A DNA stretch of 64,000 bases from CBDCME01 sp965218865 (GTDB lineage: Bacteria > Pseudomonadota > Alphaproteobacteria > JAAXGF01). Shown one piece after another: positions 46,096 through 55,040 of the stretch; positions within the stretch are counted from its first letter, which is position 1, and each line of letters starts with the position of its first letter. The stretch spans positions 186,001 through 250,000 of the forward strand of contig CBDCME010000073.1 of assembly GCA_965218865.1 (NCBI GenBank), in the 5' to 3' direction. Under the pieces are notes generated by a model, which worked only from the letters and a program-made list of their open reading frames with translations, was not told the origin of the DNA and ran no database searches. A program made the translations under genes and the position numbers.

Positions 46096-46332
46096 TTAAT
46101 TGAGCCAAAGATCGAGCGGCAAAAAATCCAATTCTAAATATTCTAGATAATTATGGATGAAGTTTAACTGCTTTGTTGTAAAACATTCACCCGATGCTGG
46201 ACGTGGTATAAAGAATTGAACCGTTTTGTAAACAAAAGCCAACGAATGTGGAGTGCAACCATCTTCAACCAATTGACATTCTTGGCGACGAAGGTTTGCG
46301 ACTATGGCATGCTCATAATCATTGAGTTTCAT
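46096..46332 (-). CDS. hypothetical protein of AT-rich pair, downstream gene
   Basis: 78 residues, MKLNDYEHAIVANLRRQECQ then CTPHSLAFVYKTVQFFIPRP. It overlaps the upstream gene by 14 bp, so the two are probably translated together. No family recognised. The base composition is clearly lower in GC than the flanks, suggesting recent transfer. Confidence 0.5.
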   Translation of the reverse strand: MKLNDYEHAIVANLRRQECQLVEDGCTPHSLAFVYKTVQFFIPRPASGECFTTKQLNFIHNYLEYLELDFLPLDLWLN

Positions 46333-46642
46333 AGGATGCCTGTTTAGCCCACTTTATAATTGCGGTCGGCATCGGGGTAATATTTTCGTTCGGCGTTTGA
46401 GCGGCATTTTTCAGCCACTCCAAGAAATCCTCGTAAGGCATATTTGGTTGTGGATTATCGTCAATCCCATGATTCTTGGCGAGCAGATATTTTAACTGCA
46501 CCGAGACTTCATCGTAGGCAGTTTTCGAATCTGCATGTGCTACACACAGGCCCTTGGCCAACGGCCCGCTACCGACAAAAAAATGTAGACCATCGACGAA
46601 GGCATAATTGAGGTGAAGTACGCCTTGCTCAATCTCCGCCAT
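46319..46642 (-). CDS. hypothetical protein of AT-rich pair, upstream gene
   Basis: 107 residues from MAEIEQGVLHLNYAFVDGLH, then FFVGSGPLAKGLCVAHADSK and MPYEDFLEWLKNAAQTPNEN. The ATG at 46642 is preferred over an upstream one (46699). No family recognised. With its overlapping partner it forms a compact two-gene unit between IS5 copy 5 and a truncated ORF. Confidence 0.5.
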   Translation of the reverse strand: MAEIEQGVLHLNYAFVDGLHFFVGSGPLAKGLCVAHADSKTAYDEVSVQLKYLLAKNHGIDDNPQPNMPYEDFLEWLKNAAQTPNENITPMPTAIIKWAKQASYETQ

Positions 46643-46698
46643 AACAATGCTCCAGTTTATCCTCAATCCACGCTGCCGTGGAACCTCATCGAACGACA

Positions 46699-46948
46699 CT
46701 ATGATAGCATATAGTGACCTAAAAGTTCACATGCACTAAATCGTATGCCAATTCTAGCCGATAACCGTCCCCATTCAGCACCCCGCCGCCAGCTTTCCCA
46801 CGGCAGCAGCACCAGCGGATCAGCCCGGTCCCGGATCAGGAACAGCGCATCGTGATTCCCCAACCAGCGTTCCAAGGTGACGAAGCGGTTGCGTACCCTG
46901 ATGTCTGGAAATTTGTTGAAGAGCGAGACCTCTTCAGCCGAAATCATT
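46699..46948 (-). CDS. possible truncated hypothetical ORF
   Basis: 82 codons, MISAEEVSLFNKFPDIRVRN then LERWLGNHDALFLIRDRADP and LVLLPWESWRRGAEWG. The GC-rich start passes into AT-rich sequence at its end, as if the gene was cut by the AT-rich block. Function unknown. It may be a relict. Confidence 0.35.
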
Positions 46949-47084
46949 CTGGTTGGCTTGGCGAGCCAAATCCGTCCCCTGTCGATTCGGGTTAGGGCCG
47001 CGGGTCGCCAGGGGCGGCCCCGGGGCGGATTCGCGCCCAAGGTCCAAGAACGGTAGAGTATCGAGCGGACCATGGGAGGAACCG

Positions 47085-47672
47085 GTGCCGTTTCGACTCA
47101 AGACCGTCGTCCTACTGATTTTTTTGTGGCCGTGGCCGGCCCAGGCCGACGAGTTGAGCGATAATTACACTCGCTACGTGATCCTGCACGGCCAGGGCCG
47201 CTACGAGGAGGCCATCCCGTTCGCGAAGAGCGTCCTGGCCGTTGCCATCAAGGCCGGGGGATCCCATCACCCCGACACGGCGGTGCTCATCAACAACCTG
47301 GCCGAACTCCATCAGGCCGCAGGCCACAACAGGGAGGCCGAGCGGCTCTACAAACACGCCCTTCGGATTTGGGATAGAGGCCCCGGCCCCGACCATCCGG
47401 AGGTCGCCAAAACGCTCACCGGACTGGGCACGACCTACGCCCAACAAGGCCGTTACGAGGACGCCGAGCCGCATTTCGAGAAGGCCTTGTCCATCCTCGT
47501 ACAGCGCCTTGCCCCGAGCCATCCCGATCTCGTCGCGGCCCGAAAAAACTACGACGACGCACGACGAAAACTCGGCCTCGAGGTCAAGCCCAGATTCCCG
47601 GAATCCTCGGAATTCCCGGAATTCCCTCCTGAAACGGTATTTCCCGAATTCCCCCCCGAGCCCGAGCCATGA
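47085..47672 (+). CDS. exported TPR-repeat protein
   Basis: 195 residues from a GTG start with GGGAGGA in front. Signal peptide PFRLKTVVLLIFLWPWPAQA is followed by kinesin-light-chain-type TPR units (YEEAIPFAKSVLAVAIKAGG; HPDTAVLINNLAELHQAAGH; EAERLYKHALRIWDRGPGPD; DAEPHFEKALSILVQRLAPS). It ends in a Pro/Glu repeat (FPEFPPE...). TPR proteins of this kind are usually fused to a C-terminal CHAT protease domain. Only the tail of such a domain follows, so this is probably the remnant of a larger TPR-CHAT gene. Confidence 0.75.
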   Translation: MPFRLKTVVLLIFLWPWPAQADELSDNYTRYVILHGQGRYEEAIPFAKSVLAVAIKAGGSHHPDTAVLINNLAELHQAAGHNREAERLYKHALRIWDRGPGPDHPEVAKTLTGLGTTYAQQGRYEDAEPHFEKALSILVQRLAPSHPDLVAARKNYDDARRKLGLEVKPRFPESSEFPEFPPETVFPEFPPEPEP

Positions 47673-47830
47673 AATCCCCACCGGACCCACCGTCATCACC
47701 CGCCGACCCAGCCCTCGGCCGGGCCCTGCGCCAATCCATGCTGGCCGACAACAAAGAAAATCCGCACCACGCCCACCCCGCCTTCTGGGCTCCTTTCGTC
47801 GTCGTCGGCGAAGGGGGCGGTCAACTGATA
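47669..47830 (+). pseudogene. CHAT-domain protein, C-terminal tail
   Basis: The frame, overlapping the TPR gene by 4 bp (ATGA), reads ALGRALRQSMLADNKENPHH then AHPAFWAPFVVVGEGG. This is the standard end of CHAT (caspase-like) proteins, including the PAFWAPFVVVGEG signature. The catalytic His and Cys blocks are missing. IS630 copy D inserted in the last sense codon. Without it the frame would stop two codons later. Confidence 0.7.
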
Positions 47831-48994
47831 CCAACCGCCCTTAACATTGACTTGTGCGAGCCCACGCTCTGAGGCCGATGGACATGATCTTCCAAGGTTG
47901 GTCGGTCAGGTTGTTCCAAGCTTGGCAAGAGGCCTCGACGATGGCTTCATAGGAGTCGAAGACACGATTGGAGAGCCAGTTCTGGCGGAGGTATTGCCAG
48001 ACATTTTCGGCGGGATTGAGCTCCGGGGACTTGGGTGGCAAAGGCACGAGGGAGATGTTCTCCGGGATGCCGAGTTTGGCAGTGGTGTGCCATGCGGCTT
48101 GGTCGAGCAGCACGACGGCATGGGCGTTTGGGGCAACGGCCCGGCTGATTTCCTCGAGATGCAGGTCCATGGCTTCAGTATTGGCGCGCGGCATGACCAG
48201 CGCCGCGCCCTCACCGCGCTCGGGGCAGATGGCGCCGAAGAGATACGCCGAAGAGGTCCGTAGGTCCTTGACCTGGCGCGGGCGCGATCCCTTTGGGGCC
48301 CACTGGCGCACCAGGCTGTTCTTCTGGCCGACGCGCATTTCATCTTGAAACCAAACCTCGATGGGCGTGTCCGGTGGCTGTGCCGCTACGATTTTCGCCA
48401 AGTGTTCGGGAAAACTTTTTTTTAAATTCCTCCTGGGCCCGCGCATCCTGGCCGACGTGGCGCGGGCGCGCGGAAATATGCGAGAACCCGAGCGCGGCCA
48501 GCAGCTTGCCGACGCTCCGCTCGTGATAGTCCACGCCGAAGCGCGTTCGGATCAGTTGCTTGAGATCGATGCAGCGCCAGCGCACGACCCCATCCCGTTC
48601 GGGATCGGGACCGGCCTCGATAGCCCGCGAAAGCGCCGCCATTTGCGACGGCGTCAACCGACGCAACGCCCCGTTCGGCTTGCGGTCGATCAGACCGGCC
48701 GGACCTCCCGCGTTGAACCGGTGAACCCAGTCCCGCAACGTCTGCCGATCCATGCCGCCAATACCCGCCGCGCACGCTCGATCCATCCCATCGTAGATGG
48801 CCGCCATCGACAAAAGCCGTCGCGCCTGGTTCCCATCATCGCTCCGTGCCGCAAGAACACGGACTCTTTCAGCATCAAAGTCGTTTCGCAAAGGAATCGT
48901 TGGCATTGAACACACTCCCTTGTTGCCAACAACCTTGAATCACACAAAACCTAGCGTGTAAACCTTTGCGCGAGTCAAACTCTAGGGCGGTTGG
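47831..48994 (-). mobile_element. IS630-family element, copy D
   Basis: The termini CCAACCGCCC / GGGCGGTTGG are flanked by TA (47829-47830 and 48995-48996). Inserted at the end of the CHAT tail. Confidence 0.92.
47841..48906 (-). CDS. IS630-family transposase in two overlapping frames
   Basis: Frame 1 (48906 down to 48340) and frame 2 (48446 down to 47841) together encode the same protein as copy A. The centre has eight A on the coding strand (48416-48423) instead of seven. The arrangement is identical to copy C and, apart from its extra mutation, copy B. Confidence 0.87.
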
Positions 48995-49100
48995 TATGAA
49001 TCCACTCTTGGGCGGTTTGGCGGTGTCATTCTTGATTCCGCTTGCAACAAATGCCGCCGCCAAAAACCGGGCGAACGTGAATTGTTGTTGCACTGGGCAG

Positions 49101-51180
49101 CAGGAACAATTTTTAGTCGCGGTTGAGGGTTCGGGATGAGTGGGATCGTGCTCGGTGCACGGGGTTCGGGGAGCCCCGAGCTTGCCTCGACGACGTCATG
49201 GGGACTGCTCGAAGCCACCGGACGGCGTTTTCGGATTCGACAGGCACACCGGTCCGCCCGCGCCGCTCGGCGGCACGTCCCGGTCCGGGGGAGAGGCGTG
49301 CTGTCTCAGGCGATGGGCGCGGTCATGATCGCGTCGAGGGCCTCCTGCGCCCGGGCGGCATAGTGCCGGTTGGCCTCGGGCAGATAACGGAAGCGTCCGT
49401 CGCAGCGCACGATGGCGATGGCCGCGTTGGTCAAGCAGGCGAGATTTCTGGGCAGGTGACGCACGTAGGCCCGGCATCGGTCTTCGTCGTAGGTGAAGTC
49501 GCGCACGTAGTGCAGGCGGTTCTCGATATGCCAGTGGTTGCGCACCAGTTCGAGCAACTCCTCGGGTCCGGCGCGCTCTGCGCCGAGCGAGGTGAGGCTC
49601 CAGGTCACCTTGATGCTGCGCTTGCCGGTCTTGAGGATCTCGCGTTCGCGCTCGATGCGCATGGCCTGGCGTCGCCCGTGGAGGTTGGCGTAGCCGTCCC
49701 ACTCGGCAGCGGAGAGGTCGACGACGGCGCAGCGTCGGCGCTCGATGCGGCCATGGCCCTTGTCGACGGTTTCGTGCCAGAGCGCATCGCTGAAGTCGAT
49801 CGCCTTGAGGTCTTCGAAGATCATCTCCTGGTTGTCCTTGACCGCGCTCATCACGTAGTCGGCGCGACGCCCGAGCAGGCAGCGCGCGGTCTCGTGCTGA
49901 GCGTGCATCGCGTCCATGGTGACGATCCGGCCTGTGAGGTCGAGGCCGCTGGAGAGTTCGCGCACGGCCGGGATTTCGTTGCTCTTGCGGTCGACCTCGA
50001 CCTGCCCGAGGACCACGCCGGTGTCGTGCTCGACCGCCGCCACCATCATCCTGCGCCCGTCTTCGGTCTGCTTCGAGGCGCCGCGCAGATCCTTTCCGTC
50101 CATGGCGACCGGCGCGTGCGCGCTGCCATGCTGGCCGGTCCACTGGCTAATCGCGTTGTCCAGGGTCTCTGGCGGCAGGGCGGTGAGGGTCTTGTGGAAG
50201 GTGGTGATCGCGGGCGGGGTGTAGCGCTGTTTGGAAGGGCTCCAGAACGCACCCACCGCCTCGAGCTGCTCCTGGGAGAGCAGGGCGGCGAACTGGGCGA
50301 ACGCGTTCACCCCCCGGTATCCGGCAAGCCGGGCGGCGACGGCGATCACCAGAATGGTGTTGAGCGCATAGCGCTTGCCCCGGGCATGGCGGTACTCGGG
50401 CACCTCACCCAGACACTCGAACAGGCTGCGCAGCCGGGGCGCGGCCATCGGCTCGGTGTGCTGCTCGGCGTTCCAGTGTGCCGGCATCCCGGTACGGCTC
50501 AGCGCCTCGGGGGCGCCGTCTGTCAGTCCGAACACGAAGACCTCCTTGGGCTGACCGTGGTGGCGCCAGCGCGCTGCCCCTCCGGGCTCACGGGCAAAGC
50601 CCCGCGTCAGCCCCAGAGAGCGCCAGTTCGACGCGCGGTAGCAGGTGCCGGCAAATCGCGAGACGTCCACGAACGTCTCCGCCAGAAGAGCCGGATATCC
50701 GTGCACCGCCTGGATGTCCTCAGACAGCCGCCGCAGGCTCAGCCCCAGCACACGGGAGGCCAGGTTCGGCACTCGGCCAGGCGTCAGAATGACGAAGCGC
50801 GAGTTGTTGGCGATCAGATGCAGATGCCGGAACTGCTGCTCGGCCGACCACCCGATCCAGCGATCACGCGCGCCCAGCTTGAACGCGCCGGGCTGCCAGC
50901 CGATCAGTGCGAGCCAGGTCTCGCCATGCACCGCGACATGGCGCAGGCCCTTGCCGATGACGCCGTGGAACGCCAGGTAGTGGTGCTGCTCCACCAACCG
51001 GTCCCAGCGCCGGTGCTCCTGCGCGCCCCAGGTCGGACGCACCGTGACCGCGCGCAAATCAATGGACGAATCCGAGACCGGCAGCGTCGCCATGACCGGC
51101 ACACTGCCACACCGAGAATGAAATGGCCAGCGCCGCGATCACCTCACCCTGATCACTGGGCGGACAAAAAACTAGCCCTG
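49101..51180 (-). mobile_element. ISAs1-family element with DruA-like N-terminus (2080 bp)
   Basis: The ends CAGGAACAATTTTTAGTC and GACAAAAAACTAGCCCTG are imperfect inverted repeats. The 10-bp target duplication CACTGGGCAG (49091-49100 and 51181-51190) is perfect. It carries one long gene. Confidence 0.93.
49306..51102 (-). CDS. DUF4338 (DruA-like)-ISAs1 transposase fusion
   Basis: 598 residues, longer than ordinary ISAs1 transposases (about 370-430). Residues ~1-190 are a DUF4338 domain, the fold of DruA in the Druantia defence system: WDRLVEQHHYLAFHGVIGKG, LGARDRWIGWSAEQQFRHLH and LIANNSRFVILTPGRVPNLA. The ISAs1 transposase follows: PVAMDGKDLRGASKQ (Asp), RIVTMDAMHAQHETARCLLG (Asp) and VRNHWHIENRLHYVRDFTYD (Glu). 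It is intact. The N-terminal domain may bind DNA ends or targets (inference). Confidence 0.9.
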   Translation of the reverse strand: MPVMATLPVSDSSIDLRAVTVRPTWGAQEHRRWDRLVEQHHYLAFHGVIGKGLRHVAVHGETWLALIGWQPGAFKLGARDRWIGWSAEQQFRHLHLIANNSRFVILTPGRVPNLASRVLGLSLRRLSEDIQAVHGYPALLAETFVDVSRFAGTCYRASNWRSLGLTRGFAREPGGAARWRHHGQPKEVFVFGLTDGAPEALSRTGMPAHWNAEQHTEPMAAPRLRSLFECLGEVPEYRHARGKRYALNTILVIAVAARLAGYRGVNAFAQFAALLSQEQLEAVGAFWSPSKQRYTPPAITTFHKTLTALPPETLDNAISQWTGQHGSAHAPVAMDGKDLRGASKQTEDGRRMMVAAVEHDTGVVLGQVEVDRKSNEIPAVRELSSGLDLTGRIVTMDAMHAQHETARCLLGRRADYVMSAVKDNQEMIFEDLKAIDFSDALWHETVDKGHGRIERRRCAVVDLSAAEWDGYANLHGRRQAMRIEREREILKTGKRSIKVTWSLTSLGAERAGPEELLELVRNHWHIENRLHYVRDFTYDEDRCRAYVRHLPRNLACLTNAAIAIVRCDGRFRYLPEANRHYAARAQEALDAIMTAPIA

Positions 51181-51317
51181 CACTGGGCAGCGCCTTGCTA
51201 TCAATTCAAGATGTCTTGATGTTCCGCGGGGGTCGTGCATCATAGGCGGAATCCTTCGGCCGGTACTTCCTCGCCCGGTTGTAGCAATAGCGGCGAAACA
51301 TCTTATTCGGTATTGAT

Positions 51318-51491
51318 ATGAGCGCTGAGAATCCCGACCAACAAGATCAAGACAAGCGGAAAAGAGACGATCGGCGCGAGGACGAACGACGCGATTCGGA
51401 GCACAGAATCGCGGAGCGCCGACTCTTAAGCCGCAGGCAAATAAAACGCCGACGGGATGCCTACGATGCCTACGACGAAGAGCTTTCTTGA
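51318..51491 (+). CDS. small highly charged hypothetical protein
   Basis: 57 codons, MSAENPDQQDQDKRKRDDRR, followed by Arg/Glu-rich repeats and ending DAYDAYDEELS. Almost every residue is charged or polar, so it is probably disordered or a single helix. It sits 140 bp upstream of the TAXI-type gene. Support is only an open frame with a plausible ATG. Confidence 0.4.
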   Translation: MSAENPDQQDQDKRKRDDRREDERRDSEHRIAERRLLSRRQIKRRRDAYDAYDEELS

Positions 51492-51631
51492 AACCCGGAT
51501 ATCGGTCCGATCCATTACCCGCGATGGAACGGCCGCCTGATTGGCGACGGGGGCCGGCCTTGCGTGCCAACCCGCCACGACGAAAACGCGAGCCGACGCG
51601 TTGACGAGGCAGCAACGGGAGATCCCGGTTG

Positions 51632-53125
51632 ATGCAAGCTGACGCATTCGCATGGATTGTCTTGATCGGATCCGTTGCCTTCTTCGTGGCCACGGTGGTC
51701 CGAAAAAAGCGGGGTTGGGTGCTCCCCGATCCCTTTCCCTGGTCTTGGGGCCGGCCGCTAATCCTGGTCGGTCTCATTGTATTTGCCGGCACCGTTTTTG
51801 CCCATATTGACTTCGCGCCCAAGCTATCGCACATGGATCTCGTCGTCCTCTCGGGACCGACATCGGGGCACAACTACACCCTGGTCGATCGCCTCTCCGC
51901 GAACGCCGTGAAACGAAAGGGATCCATCAAGAACGTCGAGACCGAAGGCGCCGCGGATAATATCCAGCGCCTGATCGACGCGGCCGATCAGCCCCTTTTC
52001 GCCCTGGTACAGGACGGAATTCCCTACCCCGAGGATAGCGGTCTTGCCATGGTCGCGCGTTTGCCCAACCCCGAAACCGTGTTTTTTCTGGGTTTGAACG
52101 GGGAGCGGATTCGGCGCTTCGCGGACCTCAAGGGGATGCGTATCGGGATCGGACCCGGTCACAGCGGGAGCGCTCTTCTGGCCCGCCATATCTTGGGGGC
52201 GAACGGCTCGGGAGCGCTGAACCTCATCTTGAGCGAACACCCGTTTCCCGAACAGGTCGAGATGCTTCGCCGCGGCGAGCTCGATCTCGGCGTCTTCGTG
52301 ATGAACGTCGCCGCGCCATTGATCGAGTCGGCCCTGCGCGACGGTCTCCAGATCGCCAGTTTCAAAAACATTGACGCCCTGCCCAACCATGTCCCCGCGG
52401 CCCGCATCGAATGGCTCCACGCCGGGCACTACGACTACGTACGCGAGCTTCCGCCCGTGGCCAAAAAGGTCATGCGGGTCGATACCCTGGTGCTGAGCAA
52501 TGGCCGCGCCTCGCGGTCCGACGTGATCGCGCTGCTGGTCCTATTGAACGACGTATTCCATGGTTTCATCGAGTACAACCGGGATACGCCCAACCACACC
52601 AGCTTACCGGTAGCGACGGACCTGAAGCTGTTTCTCGAAAACGACGGCCCGAGCCTCTTGGACGAGTACGCGCCGGTGCTCGTCGACTTCATACCGGCGG
52701 CCAATTTCATCCATTTCTTCATGGCCATCAGTATTCTCTTGAACGTGATGGCCGCCTGGAACCGGTACCGCCTTTGGCGCGTCGACACCGCCAGGGTGGA
52801 ACTCGAAAACGTCGTGTTTTCAATTTTCAGCTCGCGGCTCACCGTTGAGGAGATCGCCCAACTGCACCCCGCCAAAGGGGAGTTCAACCGTGAGCAACTG
52901 CGCCGCCTCGACAAGCTCGTTTTGGACTACGACCGACTACGCCGCCGCTGCCGGCGCTATTCGCTTTCATTTCTGGTACCGATGGGTCAGGAGAACATTT
53001 ACCGCTTCCACGAAGACCTGATCAGCCGCCGGCTCGCCGTCCTGCGCGATTTGCGCGGCCGAGTTCGGACCCGGAGCAAACGGCCGCGACCCTCCAATCG
53101 GGGCGGCACGCACCGCAAAGCCTAA
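51632..53125 (+). CDS. membrane-anchored TAXI-type solute-binding protein
   Basis: 497 residues. N-terminal helices (AFAWIVLIGSVAFFVATVVR; RPLILVGLIVFAGTVFAHID) precede a TAXI/NMT1-like periplasmic binding domain: LVVLSGPTSGHNYTLVDRLS, FADLKGMRIGIGPGHSGSAL and FPEQVEMLRRGELDLGVFVM. A further helix (NFIHFFMAISILLNVMAAWN) leads to a cytoplasmic helical tail rich in Arg. TAXI proteins normally feed TRAP transporters, but no TRAP permease gene is adjacent. The C-terminal tail hints at signalling instead. Frame intact. Confidence 0.8.
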   Translation: MQADAFAWIVLIGSVAFFVATVVRKKRGWVLPDPFPWSWGRPLILVGLIVFAGTVFAHIDFAPKLSHMDLVVLSGPTSGHNYTLVDRLSANAVKRKGSIKNVETEGAADNIQRLIDAADQPLFALVQDGIPYPEDSGLAMVARLPNPETVFFLGLNGERIRRFADLKGMRIGIGPGHSGSALLARHILGANGSGALNLILSEHPFPEQVEMLRRGELDLGVFVMNVAAPLIESALRDGLQIASFKNIDALPNHVPAARIEWLHAGHYDYVRELPPVAKKVMRVDTLVLSNGRASRSDVIALLVLLNDVFHGFIEYNRDTPNHTSLPVATDLKLFLENDGPSLLDEYAPVLVDFIPAANFIHFFMAISILLNVMAAWNRYRLWRVDTARVELENVVFSIFSSRLTVEEIAQLHPAKGEFNREQLRRLDKLVLDYDRLRRRCRRYSLSFLVPMGQENIYRFHEDLISRRLAVLRDLRGRVRTRSKRPRPSNRGGTHRKA

Positions 53126-53471
53126 AAGGCTTCCAGCCGAATCACATCGGTCGGCAAATTGCCATCGATCCGGCGAAATTCAATCGAAATCACTCGTACA
53201 ATGGGAGTCCCAAGGCGACGTATCGCTTGGCCGCCGCGGTAGGGGAGAAAATGTTTTCCTCTGTCAAGCGATGAGGAAAAGCAGGAGTTCGCCGGCGGGG
53301 CCCTTGGAGCCTATTTCGAGGTCATGACCCAAACGCCGTTCCAGTCCTTCGGGGGATCGGCCTTAAGCTGCTCGCAGCGTTCTATGTACATGTTGGCGAG
53401 GGCGTCGTTGGGGTTCAGTTGGGCGGCCTTTTCAAAGGCACCGACAGCCTTGTCCCAATTTCCCCGTATAT

Positions 53472-55040
53472 AGTCGCCCGTGAAGAACGCGTAAGCGGCT
53501 GATGTTGGTAGCTCTTTCGGTTTGGCGAAGTAATCGGATTTGCAAGAAAACGGGTTTTGGGCCTGAAAAGCTTGTGATTTGAAATAATTGATTTTGGGGA
53601 TTCCCTTCCGTTGTGGAACGTGATTCTCTGCTCCCGTCGATTGGGATTGGAGAACTGTGATGAAGCCATCGCGCAAGGTGTCATCGGGAATAGAGGACCT
53701 GTTCCGCTCGCGGTTCGAAAACATCATCAACCTGCGCCACGAGTTGGTGGTGTTGGGGGGCCGGATCGCGTGGACTTTCTTCGACGAGACCTATGAAGCC
53801 TTGTATTCGGAGGAGGGTCGGCCGGGGGTCCCGACGCGGTTGATGGTTGGGCTGCACATCCTCAAGCATATGTTCGATCTCTCGGATGAGGAGGTCTGCG
53901 AGCGCTGGGTCTACGACCCATACTTCCAGTGCTTCTGCGGCGAAGAGTACTTTCAGCATGAGCTGCCCATGGAGCGCTCGTCGATGACCCGGTGGCGGGA
54001 CCGGATCGGGCCGGAAGGTTTGGAGAAGGTATTCCAGGAGAGCCTGGCCGTGGCCCACCGGGTGGGGGCGCTGCGGGAGAAGGACCTTGAGCGGGTGGCG
54101 GTGGACACCACCGTACAAGAGAAGGCGATTGCCTTTCCGACCGACGCCAAACTGATGCAACGAGCCCGCGAGCGGCTGGTGCGACTGGCACGGGAGCACG
54201 GCATTGCCCTGCGTCAGTCCTATACCCGCCTGGGCAAGAGGGCGTTGATCATGCAAGGCCGCTACCGCCATGCCAAACAGCACAAGCGGGCCAATAAGGC
54301 CCTGCGCAAGCTCAAGACCTATCTCGGGCGCACCGTCCGCGACATCCGCCGCAAGACGGCCCAGGAGGAGAGCCTACGGGATACCTTCCGCCGCCCCTTG
54401 TGGCTGGCCGAGCGGGTGTCGACCCAGAAGCGGCGCGACCCCTTGCCCAAGGTCTATTCGCTCCACGCGCCCGAGGTCGAATGCATCGGCAAAAGGGAAG
54501 GCGCACAAGCCGTACGAGTTCGGCTGCAAGGTCTCCGTGGCGGCGACCAATTCCCGCCCCCCCGGCGGCCAGTTCGTCGCCCACGTCAAGGCCTTCCACG
54601 GCAATCCCTATGATGGCCACACCTTGAGGCAGGTGATCGAAGAGATGGAACGCTGGACGGGGATATCGGCCGAGCGCATCTATGTCGACAAGGGATACCA
54701 GGGCCACGATTACCCCAACAAACACCGCGTCTTTAGATCAGGCCAGAAACGCGGCATCACGCCGACGATCAAGAAGGAGCTCAGGCGGCGCTCCGCCGTC
54801 GAGGCCGTGATCGGACATCTCAAGAGCGATGGCAAGCTGGGGCGCAACTTCCTCAAAGGCCGCGACGGCGACAAGATCAACGCCATCCTCGCCGGCGCCG
54901 GCTACAACTACCGCCTTGTCCTCAAATGGCTGAGGCGTTTGTTTGTCCAAATCCTGGCCGCGCTCCTCAGCGACATCTCGCACCCCACCGCAAACCCAAT
55001 CGCCGCTTCAGCTTGAAATCAGGGTTCTTCACGGACGACT
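53472..55040 (+). mobile_element. IS5-family element, copy 4 (1569 bp)
   Basis: Same termini as the others, with target duplication ATAT at 53468-53471 and 55041-55044. It is one base longer because of an inserted A. Inserted in the cyclase gene. Confidence 0.94.
53660..55016 (+). pseudogene. IS5-family transposase, frameshifted
   Basis: Identical to copy 3 until about 54492, where AAAAGGGAAGG replaces AAAGGGAAGG. The frame shifts after VECIGK. The rest of the catalytic domain (KAHKPYEFGCKVSVAATNSR...) continues in another frame to 55016. Confidence 0.9.

Noticed and set aside
49123..51219. Long plus-strand open frame (698 codons) opposite the ISAs1 transposase
   Set aside because: Antisense mirror of a clear transposase gene, with no domain of its own.
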